A DNA stretch of 64,000 nt from Planctomycetaceae bacterium. GTDB taxonomy: Bacteria; Planctomycetota; Planctomycetia; Pirellulales; PALSA-1355. Location: contig PLYM01000202.1 of assembly GCA_003153375.1 (NCBI GenBank), positions 98,634 through 162,633 of the forward strand, given 5' to 3'. The position numbers and the translations under genes are program-made. This document shows positions 1 to 10,149 of this stretch, one piece after another. Positions within the stretch are counted from its first letter, which is position 1. Each line of letters opens with the position of its first letter. The notes below the pieces were generated by a model. It ran no database searches. It was not told the origin of the DNA and saw only the letters and a list, made by a program, of their open reading frames with translations.

Positions 1-2
1 CG

Positions 3-1139
3 GCGATCGTGGCCCTGGCCTGCGATCAACTGGTCATGACGCACCGCGCCGTGTTGGGCGGGCCGGGCGCGGCCAATTTCTCGGCCGAGGATCTGCAATT
101 GGCCAGCGAAACCCTGCGCAGCACCTTGGCGCCCAAGAAGGGCCGCTCCTGGTCTCTGATCGCGGCGCTGGTGGATCCCGAGCTCCACGTGTTTCGCTAT
201 ACGCATCGCGACAACGGCCGCGTCGACTATTTCTCGGACGAAGAATTCAAAGCACGGGGCGATCAGGCCGCCTGGACACGCGGCGATGAAGTGAGCAAGC
301 CCGGCTCGGCGTTGCGCGTCTCGGGTGATGCCGCGCACGAGTTGGGACTGGCGACCCCCGCGGTCGACGACTTCACGGCGTTCAAGCAACGTTACAACCT
401 CGAGAACGATCTGCTAATGGCCGAGCCGGGCTGGGCGCACTACTTGATCGACGCGCTGGCCGAACCGGCCGTGGCCTGGTTGCTGCTGCTGATTGGTGGC
501 GCGGCGTTGTATGCCGAGCTGCAAGCGCCGGGCATCGGCATCGGCGGCTTCGTGGCCGGCGTTTGCTTCCTGCTTTACTTTTGGAGCAAGCATCTCGACG
601 GCACCGCCGGCTGGCTCGAGGTGTTGCTGTTCGCGGCCGGAGTGTGTTGCATCCTGCTCGAGCTGTTCGTCCTTCCCGGCTCGGCCATTTTTGGATTTGG
701 CGGCGGCGCGCTGGTGATCGCTTCGTTGGTGCTGGCCAGTCAGACGTTCGTCGTGCCGCACAATGAATATCAAATGGCCCAGTTGCAAAACTCACTGCTG
801 GGGCTGCTGGGCGTGGGCGTCGGCGTTCTGGCGGCGGCGGTGCTGATGCACCGCTATTTGCCCCATACGCCGCTGTTCAGCCACATGATGCTCGAACCGC
901 CCAGCGACGCCGAACTCGAGGTGCTGTCGCATCGCGAGTCGATGATCGATCTCGAACACCTGCTGGGCCGTCAGGGCGTGGCCACCACGCAGTTAACTCC
1001 TTCCGGCAAAGCGCGTTTCGACGGGCAGTTGGTCGACGTGATGGCCGACGGCGAAGTGATCGAGCGCGGCGCCGAAGTCGTGGTTACGGCCGTACACGGC
1101 AACTACCTGGTGGTCCGCTCCGGGGTGGCCCGCGCGTAG
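3..1139 (+). CDS. NfeD-family membrane protein with ClpP-like protease domain, 5' truncated
   Basis: The reading frame is open from the window edge, so the N-terminus lies outside. The first visible residues (AIVALACDQLVMTHRAVLGG) match the end of the ClpP-class serine protease fold of long NfeD proteins. A linker follows, then four or five hydrophobic segments (about residues 150-285), and a C-terminal NfeD OB-fold-like domain (about 305-375) after the sequence LLGRQGVATT. Long NfeD proteins act in the cytoplasmic membrane with flotillin-like partners. A second, short NfeD gene and floA follow on the same strand, which is the classic arrangement. The protease active-site residues cannot be checked here. 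Confidence 0.85.
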   Translation, partial: AIVALACDQLVMTHRAVLGGPGAANFSAEDLQLASETLRSTLAPKKGRSWSLIAALVDPELHVFRYTHRDNGRVDYFSDEEFKARGDQAAWTRGDEVSKPGSALRVSGDAAHELGLATPAVDDFTAFKQRYNLENDLLMAEPGWAHYLIDALAEPAVAWLLLLIGGAALYAELQAPGIGIGGFVAGVCFLLYFWSKHLDGTAGWLEVLLFAAGVCCILLELFVLPGSAIFGFGGGALVIASLVLASQTFVVPHNEYQMAQLQNSLLGLLGVGVGVLAAAVLMHRYLPHTPLFSHMMLEPPSDAELEVLSHRESMIDLEHLLGRQGVATTQLTPSGKARFDGQLVDVMADGEVIERGAEVVVTAVHGNYLVVRSGVARA

Positions 1140-1213
1140 TCAGCAGCGCGAAAATCGACTAAGCTGCACGTCTCCGCCGTTCCGCATCAAAGCCGCCCCA
1201 TTCGTCGCATCTT

Positions 1214-1786
1214 ATGGATCCGTTGGCTTGGTCCGCGCTGCTGCTGTTCCTGGGTTTGCTGCTGGTTGTGGTCGAAGTTTTCGTCCCCTCGGGCGGCATC
1301 CTGGGTTTGCTGTCGATCGTGCTGCTGTTGGCCGGCATCGGTTCGGCCTTTTGGTATCACGGCATCGAGACGGGCTTCGTGTTTCTGGCCATCACGGCGG
1401 TCATGGTGCCCGCCTCGCTGGGCATGGCCTTTCGCTGGTGGCCGAAGACTCCCATGGGCCGGCGGCTGCTGCTGAGCGTGCCGAACAGCGAAGAGGTGTT
1501 GCCCGACTCACCCCAGCGGCGCACCCTGCGGCAGTTGGTCGGCAAATTCGGCGTTGCCAAAACCGTCATGCTGCCCAGCGGGGCCGTGCTGATCGAAGGC
1601 CAGGTCTTCGACGCCCTCAGCGACGGAATGCCGATCGAGGAGGGGCAGCGCGTGCGGGTGATTGAAGTCCGCGGCAACCGGGTGCTGGTCCGCCCCGACG
1701 ACTCGGTGCCGGCCAAAACCGACGATATCCTGTCCCAGCCGATCGAATCGCTGGGGCTCGACGGCCTGGACGAACCGCTGGCTTGA
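1214..1786 (+). CDS. Short NfeD-family membrane protein
   Basis: A protein of 190 residues with about three transmembrane segments in residues 5-75 ([20 protein letters not shown] contains the typical Pro-Ser-Gly turn) and a C-terminal OB-fold-like NfeD domain at about 100-165 ([20 protein letters not shown]). It has no protease domain and so belongs to the short NfeD class. That class usually sits beside floA and affects assembly of flotillin membrane domains. It lies 74 bases after the long NfeD gene and 133 bases before floA. The two NfeD proteins share the C-terminal fold but are not close copies. The ATG is the first in the frame after a weak purine-rich stretch. Confidence 0.88.
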   Translation: MDPLAWSALLLFLGLLLVVVEVFVPSGGILGLLSIVLLLAGIGSAFWYHGIETGFVFLAITAVMVPASLGMAFRWWPKTPMGRRLLLSVPNSEEVLPDSPQRRTLRQLVGKFGVAKTVMLPSGAVLIEGQVFDALSDGMPIEEGQRVRVIEVRGNRVLVRPDDSVPAKTDDILSQPIESLGLDGLDEPLA

Positions 1787-1802
1787 CGCCCCGGCGGCTG
1801 GC

Positions 1803-1832
1803 TTGACACTCCGCTGTCGGCCCCCGGACAAT
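1803..1832 (+). promoter_or_regulatory. Possible sigma-70 promoter for floA
   Basis: TTGACA (1803-1808) is an exact -35 hexamer, followed after 18 bases by GACAAT (1827-1832), a 4 of 6 match to the -10 box. It lies between the short NfeD stop and the floA GTG start, so floA may be transcribed both from here and by read-through. This is a pattern match only. Confidence 0.35.
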
Positions 1833-1919
1833 ACCACCGTTGCATCACCTGGGCCCCCAATCCACGCCAAGCCGGCGCGCGACCGCCGGGCCCGCTGGCA
1901 AAAAGCCGGAGAACGCCCC

Positions 1920-2966
1920 GTGTTCCCACTCCTCGCTCAGGCCAATCCCTATCCCTTCATCCTCCTGCTCGCCGTGGGCTTGGGGGTGGTGGTGATGCTG
2001 ATTGTCTTCGCCGTGTTTGCTCGTTACTTCCGGCTGTGGATCCAATCGAAGATGACCGGCGCCCGCATCGGCATCTTCGACCTGCTGGGCATGACCTTTC
2101 GCAAGGTGAACCCGTCGGTCATCGTGCGCAGCAAGATCATGGCCGTGCAGGCGGGCCTGACCGACGAAACCGGAATCACGAGCAAGAGCCTCGAGGCCCA
2201 TTATCTGGCTGGCGGCAACGTGCCGTTGGTGATTCGCTCGATCATCGCCGCCAAGAAGGCCAAGACGATCGATCTCGACTTCAAGTTGGCCACGGCCATC
2301 GACCTGGCCGGCCGCAACGTGCTGGAAGCCGTGCAGACGAGCGTCTATCCGAAGGTGATCGACTGCCCGGCCCGCGGCGCGGCCCGCGAGTCGCTCGACG
2401 CCGTGGCCAAAAACGGCATCCAACTCAAGGTCAAAGCACGCGTCACGGTGCGGGCTAACCTGAACGGGCTGATCGGCGGAGCGACGGAAGAAACGATCAT
2501 CGCCCGGGTGGGTGAAGGCATCGTCAGCGCCATCGGCTCGTCGGATTCGCACACGCAAGTGCTGCAAAACCCCGATCGCATTTCCAAGACCGTGCTGGCT
2601 CGCCGGCTCGATTCGCAAACGGCGTTCGAGATCGTGTCGATCGACATCGCCGACATCGACGTGGGCGACAACATCGGCGCCCGGCTGCAAGCCGATCAGG
2701 CCGAGGCCGACACCCGCGTGGCCCGGGCCAACGCCGAGGGGCGCCGTGCGATGGCCGTCTCGCAGGAACAGGAGATGATCGCCCAGATCGAAGAAAGCCG
2801 TTCACAGGTGGTGGCTGCCGAGGCCGAGATTCCCAAAGCCATCGCCGCGGCCTTTCGCGGCGGTCAATTGAGCGTGATGGACTATTACAAGCTGCGTAAC
2901 GTGCAGGCCGACACCGACATGCGAAGGTCGATCGCCGGCGTGCCCGCCAACAAAGCGACCACGTAA
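1920..2966 (+). CDS. floA: Flotillin-like protein FloA (SPFH domain)
   Basis: FloA organises functional membrane microdomains. The GTG at 1920 is chosen because the product (348 residues) then starts directly with a hydrophobic anchor ([20 protein letters not shown], about residues 13-32), as in the family. The frame runs open upstream only because it overlaps the NfeD gene. The SPFH region follows (about 35-220, with [12 protein letters not shown] and [11 protein letters not shown]). After it comes an Ala/Glu/Gln-rich coiled coil (about 250-320, [20 protein letters not shown]). Its length is close to the usual 330. The two NfeD genes upstream are its expected partners. A planctomycete-type one-TM protein follows 38 bases downstream. 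Confidence 0.93.
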   Translation: MFPLLAQANPYPFILLLAVGLGVVVMLIVFAVFARYFRLWIQSKMTGARIGIFDLLGMTFRKVNPSVIVRSKIMAVQAGLTDETGITSKSLEAHYLAGGNVPLVIRSIIAAKKAKTIDLDFKLATAIDLAGRNVLEAVQTSVYPKVIDCPARGAARESLDAVAKNGIQLKVKARVTVRANLNGLIGGATEETIIARVGEGIVSAIGSSDSHTQVLQNPDRISKTVLARRLDSQTAFEIVSIDIADIDVGDNIGARLQADQAEADTRVARANAEGRRAMAVSQEQEMIAQIEESRSQVVAAEAEIPKAIAAAFRGGQLSVMDYYKLRNVQADTDMRRSIAGVPANKATT

Positions 2967-3004
2967 GCCCCGCCTCGTTTGCGGTAAAATCGAGGACTGC
3001 CCTC

Positions 3005-3694
3005 ATGGTTCCCTTGCTGCTTGCCGCCAACGACTGGCTGAGCGCGATCGGTCTCATCCTGTTCTTTGCTTTCTGGTTGATCAGCAAAATGATTTCCGGC
3101 TCGAAGGCCATTAATCAGCAAGCCCGCAAAGTGCCCCGCCGGCCCGGCGAACCGGTGGCACCCGCCGCGCAGCCCAAGCAGGCTGGCCCGGCCCCGCCCA
3201 AGCAATCGCAATTGAACGCCGAGATCGAGCGCTTTCTCAAGCGTGCCAGCGGCCAGCGCAGCGAGCGCGCCCGGCGCGAAGCCGCCCCGCCGCAGCAGGC
3301 TCAACGCCGATCGGTCAGCCCGCCCGCCCGCAAGCCGTTGTCCGAACAAGGGCCAGCCGGTCGCCGCGGATTCGATAGCGTGGCCGATTCGGTCGATAAG
3401 CATCTGGCCGATCGCGGCTTTGAGAATCGGGCCGAACACCTGGCCGATGATATCGTGAAGGCCGACCAGCAGATGGAGGAACATCTGCAAAAATCGTTCA
3501 ACCGCCGCGTCGGCACGTTGGGCGACAATCAGACCGAAGCGGCTCGGCCCGTCACCGACGTCACCACCACGCCCGAGCTGCCCACGTCCTCGTCGGCCGC
3601 CGCCAGTCTGTCTGCCTTGCTCTCGAATCCGCAAAGCATCAAGCAAGCCATCATCCTCAACGAGATCCTCGCCCGCCCCAAGCACCGTTGGTAA
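3005..3694 (+). CDS. Hypothetical one-TM protein downstream of floA
   Basis: This 229-residue protein has an N-terminal membrane segment (about residues 9-28, [20 protein letters not shown]). A long low-complexity part rich in Pro, Ala, Gln, Arg and Lys follows (about 38-125). Next is a more ordered charged part (about 125-190, [20 protein letters not shown]), and the C-terminus carries [19 protein letters not shown] recognise no named domain. Short proteins with a similar ILNEIL-type tail next to floA seem common in planctomycetes, but I recall this from general experience only. Spacing after floA suggests co-transcription and a role at FloA membrane domains, which is inference. Confidence 0.7.
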   Translation: MVPLLLAANDWLSAIGLILFFAFWLISKMISGSKAINQQARKVPRRPGEPVAPAAQPKQAGPAPPKQSQLNAEIERFLKRASGQRSERARREAAPPQQAQRRSVSPPARKPLSEQGPAGRRGFDSVADSVDKHLADRGFENRAEHLADDIVKADQQMEEHLQKSFNRRVGTLGDNQTEAARPVTDVTTTPELPTSSSAAASLSALLSNPQSIKQAIILNEILARPKHRW

Positions 3695-3768
3695 GATCGC
3701 CGCCAGAGCGCAACGCACTGCTCGGTTTCACCAACCCCGAATCCCTAGCCCCCAACCCCCTTTCCCCA

Positions 3769-4686
3769 ATGTCCATCAAAAAAATAGCTCCTGGCGAAAC
3801 ACGCATTGGCTGGATCGGCACCGGCGTCATGGGCAGCAGCATGTGCGGCCATTTGATCGCCGCCGGCTTTGCCGCCACGGTCTATAACCGCAGCCGCGAA
3901 AAGGCGCAAGGACTGTTGGATCGCGGCGCCCAGTGGGCCGACTCGCCCAAGGCCGTGGCCGCCACCTCGGACGTGGTGTTCTCGATCGTGGGCTTTCCCT
4001 CCGACGTGCGGTCCGTGCTGCTGGGCAATGACGGCGCCTTGGCCGGCAGCCGCGCGGGCACGATCCTGGTCGACATGACCACCAGCGAGCCCTCGCTGGC
4101 CGTCGAAATCGCCGAGCGCGCCGCCAAGGCTAACGTGTACAGCGTCGACGCCCCGGTCTCGGGCGGCGACGTCGGCGCCCGCGAGGCGCGGCTGTCGATC
4201 ATGATCGGCGGCGACAAGCAAGTGGTCGACGCCTTGAATCCCTGCTGGCAAGCGATGGGCAAGACGATCGTACACCAGGGCGGACCCGGCGCCGGCCAGC
4301 ACACCAAAATGGTCAATCAAATCCTGATCGCCACCAACATGATCGGCGTCTGCGAAGCTTTGCTCTATGGCTATCGCGCGGGGCTCGATCTGAACGTGGT
4401 CCTGCAATCCGTGGCTTCGGGCGCGGCGGGCAGTTGGTCGCTGTCGAACCTGGGGCCGCGAATCATCGCCGGCAATTTCGCGCCCGGCTTTTTGGTCGAG
4501 CACTTCATCAAGGACATGGGCATCGCGCTGGCCGAATCGAAACGCCTGTCGCTCTCTATGCCCGGGCTGGCACTGGCACATCAGCTCTATCTGTCACTAC
4601 AGGCCCAAGGCCATGGGCGCGACGGCACGCACGCCCTGGAGTTGGCATTGGCCTCGATGGCCGGATTCGACTGGAGCAAGCGCTAA
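3769..4686 (+). CDS. NAD(P)-dependent 3-hydroxyisobutyrate dehydrogenase-family oxidoreductase
   Basis: A beta-hydroxyacid dehydrogenase of 305 residues. The Rossmann dinucleotide site [12 protein letters not shown] is near residue 15, the substrate-binding signature [12 protein letters not shown] near 127, and the catalytic lysine lies in [11 protein letters not shown] near 178. Family members oxidise or reduce short beta-hydroxyacids such as 3-hydroxyisobutyrate or tartronate semialdehyde. The actual substrate cannot be read from sequence. The ATG at 3769 is preferred to the upstream in-frame codon at 3688 because homologues begin just before the Rossmann strand. It has no clear ribosome site. 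A serine hydrolase starts two bases after its stop, so the two are probably co-translated. Confidence 0.88.
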   Translation: MSIKKIAPGETRIGWIGTGVMGSSMCGHLIAAGFAATVYNRSREKAQGLLDRGAQWADSPKAVAATSDVVFSIVGFPSDVRSVLLGNDGALAGSRAGTILVDMTTSEPSLAVEIAERAAKANVYSVDAPVSGGDVGAREARLSIMIGGDKQVVDALNPCWQAMGKTIVHQGGPGAGQHTKMVNQILIATNMIGVCEALLYGYRAGLDLNVVLQSVASGAAGSWSLSNLGPRIIAGNFAPGFLVEHFIKDMGIALAESKRLSLSMPGLALAHQLYLSLQAQGHGRDGTHALELALASMAGFDWSKR

Positions 4687-4688
4687 GC

Positions 4689-5810
4689 GTGTACGCGTCA
4701 TCTTTCGCCGCGCCTGGCGACGCCCTGCCCCGCAGCCTGGCGGTCATCGACAACGGCGTGCAAGTCGGCCTGCACGTGGGCGCGCAGGTTTTCGCGGCAG
4801 TCGACGGACGCACGATTGCGGACTTTGGCGTCGGCGAAGCCCGAGCGGGCGTGCCCATGACCGCCGACACCGTCATGCTCTGGCTCTCATCGGGCAAACC
4901 GGTGGGCACCGTGGCCGTGTTGCAACTGCGCGAGCGAGGCCGCCTCGAGCTGGACGAGCCGGTGGCCAGCTATCTGCCCGAGTTCGGCCAGCACGGCAAG
5001 GACTCGATCACACTCTGGCACATTCTGACGCACACCGGCGGCTTCCGCTGGGTCGATATCGACTGGCCGCACTCGTCGTGGGATGAGATTATCGCCCGCA
5101 TCTGCGCGGCCCCGCCCGAGCAGGGCTGGGTGCCGGGCAACAAGGCCGGTTACCACCCTTACACGAGCTGGTACATCCTGGGCGAGATCGTGCGCCGCGT
5201 CGACGGCCGGCCCTACTCGCAGTATGTCCGCGAAGAGATCTTTCTGCCGCTGGGCATGATCGATTCCTGGATCGGAGTGCCGCTGCAGCAATACGCGGCC
5301 TACGGCAACCGTTTCGGCATCATGCTGCACACCGAAAAGCGCGAGCCGTACACCCATCGCTACGATTCGCCCGAGGGAGCCGCCACGTGTGTGCCAGGTG
5401 GCAATGGTCACGGCCCGATGCACGACCTGGGCCGCTTCTATCAGATGCTGCTGGGCGGCGGATCGCTCGACGGGCGGCACATCCTGTCAGACGACAGCGT
5501 CGAGCTGATGACGACTCCCCAGCGCGTCGGCATGTTCGATGACACCTTCAAGCACATCATCGACTGGGGCGCCGGCACGATCCTCGAATCCAACCGCTAC
5601 GGCATCGACACCGTGCCCTACGGCTATGGCCCGCACAGCTCGCCGCGCACCTTCGGCCACGGCGGCAGCCAATCGTCGGTCGCCTTCGCCGACCCCCGGT
5701 CGAACCTGGTCGCCGCCATCGTCTTCAACGGCATGCCCGGCGAGCGCAAACACGACCTCCGCATGCGCGCGTTTCTCAAGGCGCTTTATGAAGACTTGGG
5801 ATTGGCCTAA
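4689..5810 (+). CDS. Beta-lactamase-family serine hydrolase
   Basis: A penicillin-binding-protein-like or class C beta-lactamase-type hydrolase (373 residues). The catalytic SxxK is seen as SSGK in VMLWLSSGKPVG near residue 68. A YTS in YHPYTSWYILGEIV takes the place of YxN. The third motif is HGG in TFGHGGSQSSVAFADP near 325. There is no signal peptide, so it is probably a cytoplasmic esterase or peptidase rather than a resistance enzyme. The GTG at 4689 starts right after the preceding dehydrogenase stop. A longer upstream frame inside that gene is a shadow. The natural substrate is unknown. Confidence 0.82.
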   Translation: MYASSFAAPGDALPRSLAVIDNGVQVGLHVGAQVFAAVDGRTIADFGVGEARAGVPMTADTVMLWLSSGKPVGTVAVLQLRERGRLELDEPVASYLPEFGQHGKDSITLWHILTHTGGFRWVDIDWPHSSWDEIIARICAAPPEQGWVPGNKAGYHPYTSWYILGEIVRRVDGRPYSQYVREEIFLPLGMIDSWIGVPLQQYAAYGNRFGIMLHTEKREPYTHRYDSPEGAATCVPGGNGHGPMHDLGRFYQMLLGGGSLDGRHILSDDSVELMTTPQRVGMFDDTFKHIIDWGAGTILESNRYGIDTVPYGYGPHSSPRTFGHGGSQSSVAFADPRSNLVAAIVFNGMPGERKHDLRMRAFLKALYEDLGLA

Positions 5811-5843
5811 GCGAAGCGATTCGGCATGTGGTATAACTAGACT

Positions 5844-6167
5844 ATGAACCCGATCACCGGCCATGGTCCTACCCTCCGCGAAGCCTCACCTTATCTGCGC
5901 AATGACGCGGAGTGCATCGCCCGAATCTTGGATGTTGTCGAGCGCAACAGTGTGATCGAAGGCTTGCCGCCGTTCGACGATGCCTTACTACAATCGCTTC
6001 GTCAAGAACTTCAAGCGATCTTCACCGGCTCCTCGCAAGCGGCTCATGGTTGCGCCGAAACGCTCTTTTTGTGGCCTCGATATAGTCATCGACCCCGCTT
6101 GCGGACTCGTCGTAGGCTAGCAAGGGCCTCCCGCTCTGCACTGCCAAAAGATCGGTCAGCAGCTTAA
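5844..6167 (+). CDS. Candidate small Fic-inhibitor (antitoxin) ORF, convergent with the Fic gene
   Basis: A 107-codon frame. Residues about 18-60 look like a real small helical protein (RNDAECIARILDVVERNSVI followed by EGLPPFDDALL). The NSVIEGLPP core resembles the inhibitory helix of VbhA-type antitoxins, whose motif is (S/T)xxxE(G/N). Here the position of the first S/T is N, so the match is partial. The C-terminal half, after about residue 60, runs antisense through the 3' end of the Fic gene and is Arg-rich, so it may not be conserved. TATAAC lies 11 bases upstream of the ATG. Known VbhA/VbhT pairs run in the same direction, so a convergent overlapping pair is unusual. The assignment rests on motif and neighbour only. 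Confidence 0.45.
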   Translation: MNPITGHGPTLREASPYLRNDAECIARILDVVERNSVIEGLPPFDDALLQSLRQELQAIFTGSSQAAHGCAETLFLWPRYSHRPRLRTRRRLARASRSALPKDRSAA

Positions 6168-6558
6168 TGGTCCTCGCGTTTCCCTCACGAAACGGGTGGA
6201 TCGTCAGAAATTCGCCCTGAATCTCCGCCGCGGCTCGGCAAAAATCTACGTCATCGTTGACCACGTTCACGGGCCAGCGCGACAATGTCTCGCGCTCAAA
6301 CTCAATCATCAGCCGATCCAAAAAATCAGGCGGCGGCCACGTGATCCCCGGCTTGCGAATCCAGACGGTCCGCCAATGGCCAGCCCATTCATACAGGTCG
6401 CCAAAGACAATCGCATGAATGTGCCGCACCAAACCACATGTGAGCGGCGTGTCCGTGCGAATTTCGCCCAAGAGCCTGGCGTAGGCACGTGCCAGCCCCT
6501 GTTCCTCGGCCGACTGAAGCACCGACAGCTCGGCAATACCCAGTTTGTTGACCAGCAC
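6022..6558 (-). CDS. Fic/DOC-family protein, N-terminus probably frameshifted
   Basis: The Fic core motif is HPFREGNARTIK near residue 117; the canonical form is HPFx(D/E)GNGRxxR, so the G to A and final R to K changes are notable. Upstream parts VLVNKLGIAELSVLQ and GDLYEWAGHWRT fit Fic enzymes that transfer AMP or related groups to target hydroxyls. The frame's first start is a GTG inside VLVNKLGI. Immediately upstream, another frame from ATG 6629 gives MAKKPRKHRDRYDG. Adding one G at the GGG run (plus-strand 6588-6590) joins the two as ...RYDGEAQYVDDAQTVLVNKLG, typical of the family. The true gene is therefore probably 6022-6629 with a one-base indel, real or from sequencing. Confidence 0.8.
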   Translation of the reverse strand: MLVNKLGIAELSVLQSAEEQGLARAYARLLGEIRTDTPLTCGLVRHIHAIVFGDLYEWAGHWRTVWIRKPGITWPPPDFLDRLMIEFERETLSRWPVNVVNDDVDFCRAAAEIQGEFLTIHPFREGNARTIKLLTDLLAVQSGRPLLAYDESASGVDDYIEATKRAFRRNHEPLARSR

Positions 6559-6707
6559 GGTTTGTGCATCGTCAACGTACTGGGCCTCCCGTCGTAGCGA
6601 TCACGGTGCTTGCGAGGCTTCTTGGCCATCCGAGTTCGGCCCGTGCTTTTCGAGGTTGTTAGAACATTCTCGCGCCGTGGACAGAACCTCGTTGCATCCC
6701 TCTCTTG

Positions 6708-7247
6708 TTACCCCAGCGGCTTCTCAATCACCGTGGCCTTGGTGATCGTCACCGGCTTGACCGGGCGATCCTGGCCGCCGGTCTGCACGGCGCCGATGGC
6801 TTTGACGACATTCAGGCTGGCGGCGTCGGCTGTTTTTCCGAAGGCGGTGTACTGGCGGTCGAGGTGAGGCACTTTTTCCAGGCAGATGAAAAACTGCGAG
6901 CCCGCTGAATTCGGATCGGCGGTGCGGGCCATCGACAGCACGCCGGGCTCGTGCTTCGTGGCGTTGAACTCGGCGGGAATCGTGTAGCCGGGACCACCCG
7001 TGCCGGTGCCTTCGGGGCAGCCGCCTTGAATCATGAAGCCGCTGATCACGCGGTGGAAAACAGCGCCGTCATAGAAGCCGAGCTTTGCCAGGCCGAGCAT
7101 ATTGTTGACGTGCCCCGGCGCGACGTTGGGCAGCATGTCGAGCGTGATCTTGCCCATGTTCGTGTCGAGCTCGACCTGATACTTGTGCTTGGAAAAGTCG
7201 ATCTTCTTGATTTCGGCGTCGACTTCGGGCTTGCGATTCTTGGCCAT
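6708..7247 (-). CDS. Cyclophilin-type peptidyl-prolyl cis-trans isomerase
   Basis: A cytoplasmic cyclophilin of about 179 residues that catalyses proline cis-trans isomerisation in folding proteins. Conserved active-site blocks are present: FHRVISGFMIQGG, SMARTADPNSAGSQFFI and a YTAFG close to the C-terminus. There is no signal peptide. The N-terminus is a short charged extension (MAKNRKPEVDAEIKKIDF). The ATG at 7247 is preferred over the codon at 7298 because a GAGGAAAG ribosome site precedes it directly. The gene stands alone, with Fic upstream in the minus direction and the lactate permease gene diverging from it. Confidence 0.93.
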   Translation of the reverse strand: MAKNRKPEVDAEIKKIDFSKHKYQVELDTNMGKITLDMLPNVAPGHVNNMLGLAKLGFYDGAVFHRVISGFMIQGGCPEGTGTGGPGYTIPAEFNATKHEPGVLSMARTADPNSAGSQFFICLEKVPHLDRQYTAFGKTADAASLNVVKAIGAVQTGGQDRPVKPVTITKATVIEKPLG

Positions 7248-7393
7248 TTTCTTTCCTCGCCGGGGAAGCTGGTTGTTTTCGTGTGGTTTGCCAGCCATTA
7301 GACTAGCAACCGACTCGGCCGCTCGATAGCGCCATTTTGGCGCCGGCGGGCACGGGGCGCAGCAGTGCCGAACGCAAAAGGGTGACGGGCCGG

Positions 7394-9088
<1,695 letters not shown>

Positions 9089-9089
9089 A

Positions 9090-10115
9090 TCAGGCAGCCA
9101 GCCACCGCGTGTACCGCGACTGGCTCAACGACCAGGCCAGCGACGTGCTGCCGACGACGGCCACCAGGAAGACCGCGACGTCGACCGATGCACTGGGGCC
9201 CGCGCCCAATTTGGCCAGCACCGATTCGGCAGTCTTGATGAACAGCAAGTGCGACAGATAAATGCCATAGGCAAGCGGTCCGAAGCGACCGACCGCTTGC
9301 AACAAGCGGTTGCTCCAGGGCGCCAAGGCCACGACCGTGCAGCCGATTCCCGCCGTGGTCTCGGCCATCGTGTTGCGGCCGAAATGCCACAACCAGGCCA
9401 GCCCCGCGGCCATCGTCAGCAGCCCCAGCACGCCGGCCTCGGTCGTCTCGAGCAGTTTGGCCGGACAGCGATGCACGACCACGCTCAAGGCCACGCCCCA
9501 AAACACGGCCGGCATCGCCTGGTAAATGAGCGACAACTGCGGACCCTGAAACCAGGGACCCTGCGGCCACAGCGCGATGCCTTCGCCCAGCACCAGGCAG
9601 CCAAATCCCACCAGCCACTCGAGCACGGGCCGCTCAATGACTGCTTGCCCCAACTTGAACACGCCCAGGCTGACGACCAGGATGAAGGGCATGAACCACA
9701 AGTGATAGAACGAGCCGGTCCAGAGAAATTCCCAGCCCGGAAAATCGTTCGGCTGATCGGGCAGGGCCACGCCCTTGGCCGCCTTGAACGCCAGGTAAAT
9801 CGCGCTCCACGCCAAAAACGGCAAATAGATGCGCGTGAATCGCGACCAGGCATAGCTGCCGAAATCGCGATCCGGTTTAGCGATCAGCCCCTGCCAGACG
9901 AAGAACACCGTGGCGGCCACGAAGAACGGCACCGCGAAACGGCCCAAGACCGTCGAGCCCGCCAATTCGGCCGATCGAGGCGTGTGCAGCCAGATGATGC
10001 TATAGGCCGCCAGCAAACGAGTGACGTCGAACATCGTGCGCCGCGAAGCGGTTGCGCGCGGCGCCCGCACTTCGGGCATGGCATCCATCGGTCCGGGCAA
10101 AACGGCTGTGCTCAT
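9090..10115 (-). CDS. Membrane acyltransferase 3 family protein
   Basis: A 341-residue integral membrane protein with about ten hydrophobic segments. The acyltransferase-3 N-terminal block is FDVTRLLAAYSIIWLHTPR (the family has R near here and a catalytic-type H); RFAVPFFVAATVFF and SRFTRIYLPFLAWSAIY follow. Such enzymes O-acetylate or acylate surface sugars. The gene follows an O-antigen ligase-like gene on the same strand after 34 bases, so it probably modifies an exported glycan. An N-terminal 25-residue tail lacks membrane character. The acceptor is unknown. Confidence 0.85.
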   Translation of the reverse strand: MSTAVLPGPMDAMPEVRAPRATASRRTMFDVTRLLAAYSIIWLHTPRSAELAGSTVLGRFAVPFFVAATVFFVWQGLIAKPDRDFGSYAWSRFTRIYLPFLAWSAIYLAFKAAKGVALPDQPNDFPGWEFLWTGSFYHLWFMPFILVVSLGVFKLGQAVIERPVLEWLVGFGCLVLGEGIALWPQGPWFQGPQLSLIYQAMPAVFWGVALSVVVHRCPAKLLETTEAGVLGLLTMAAGLAWLWHFGRNTMAETTAGIGCTVVALAPWSNRLLQAVGRFGPLAYGIYLSHLLFIKTAESVLAKLGAGPSASVDVAVFLVAVVGSTSLAWSLSQSRYTRWLAA

Positions 10116-10149
10116 GATCGATTCGCTCGCATTGTTTAATGTGCACTGC

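Noticed and set aside
1662..1919. Upstream extension of the floA frame
   Set aside because: It overlaps the NfeD gene, and the FloA N-terminus is a membrane anchor that starts at 1920.
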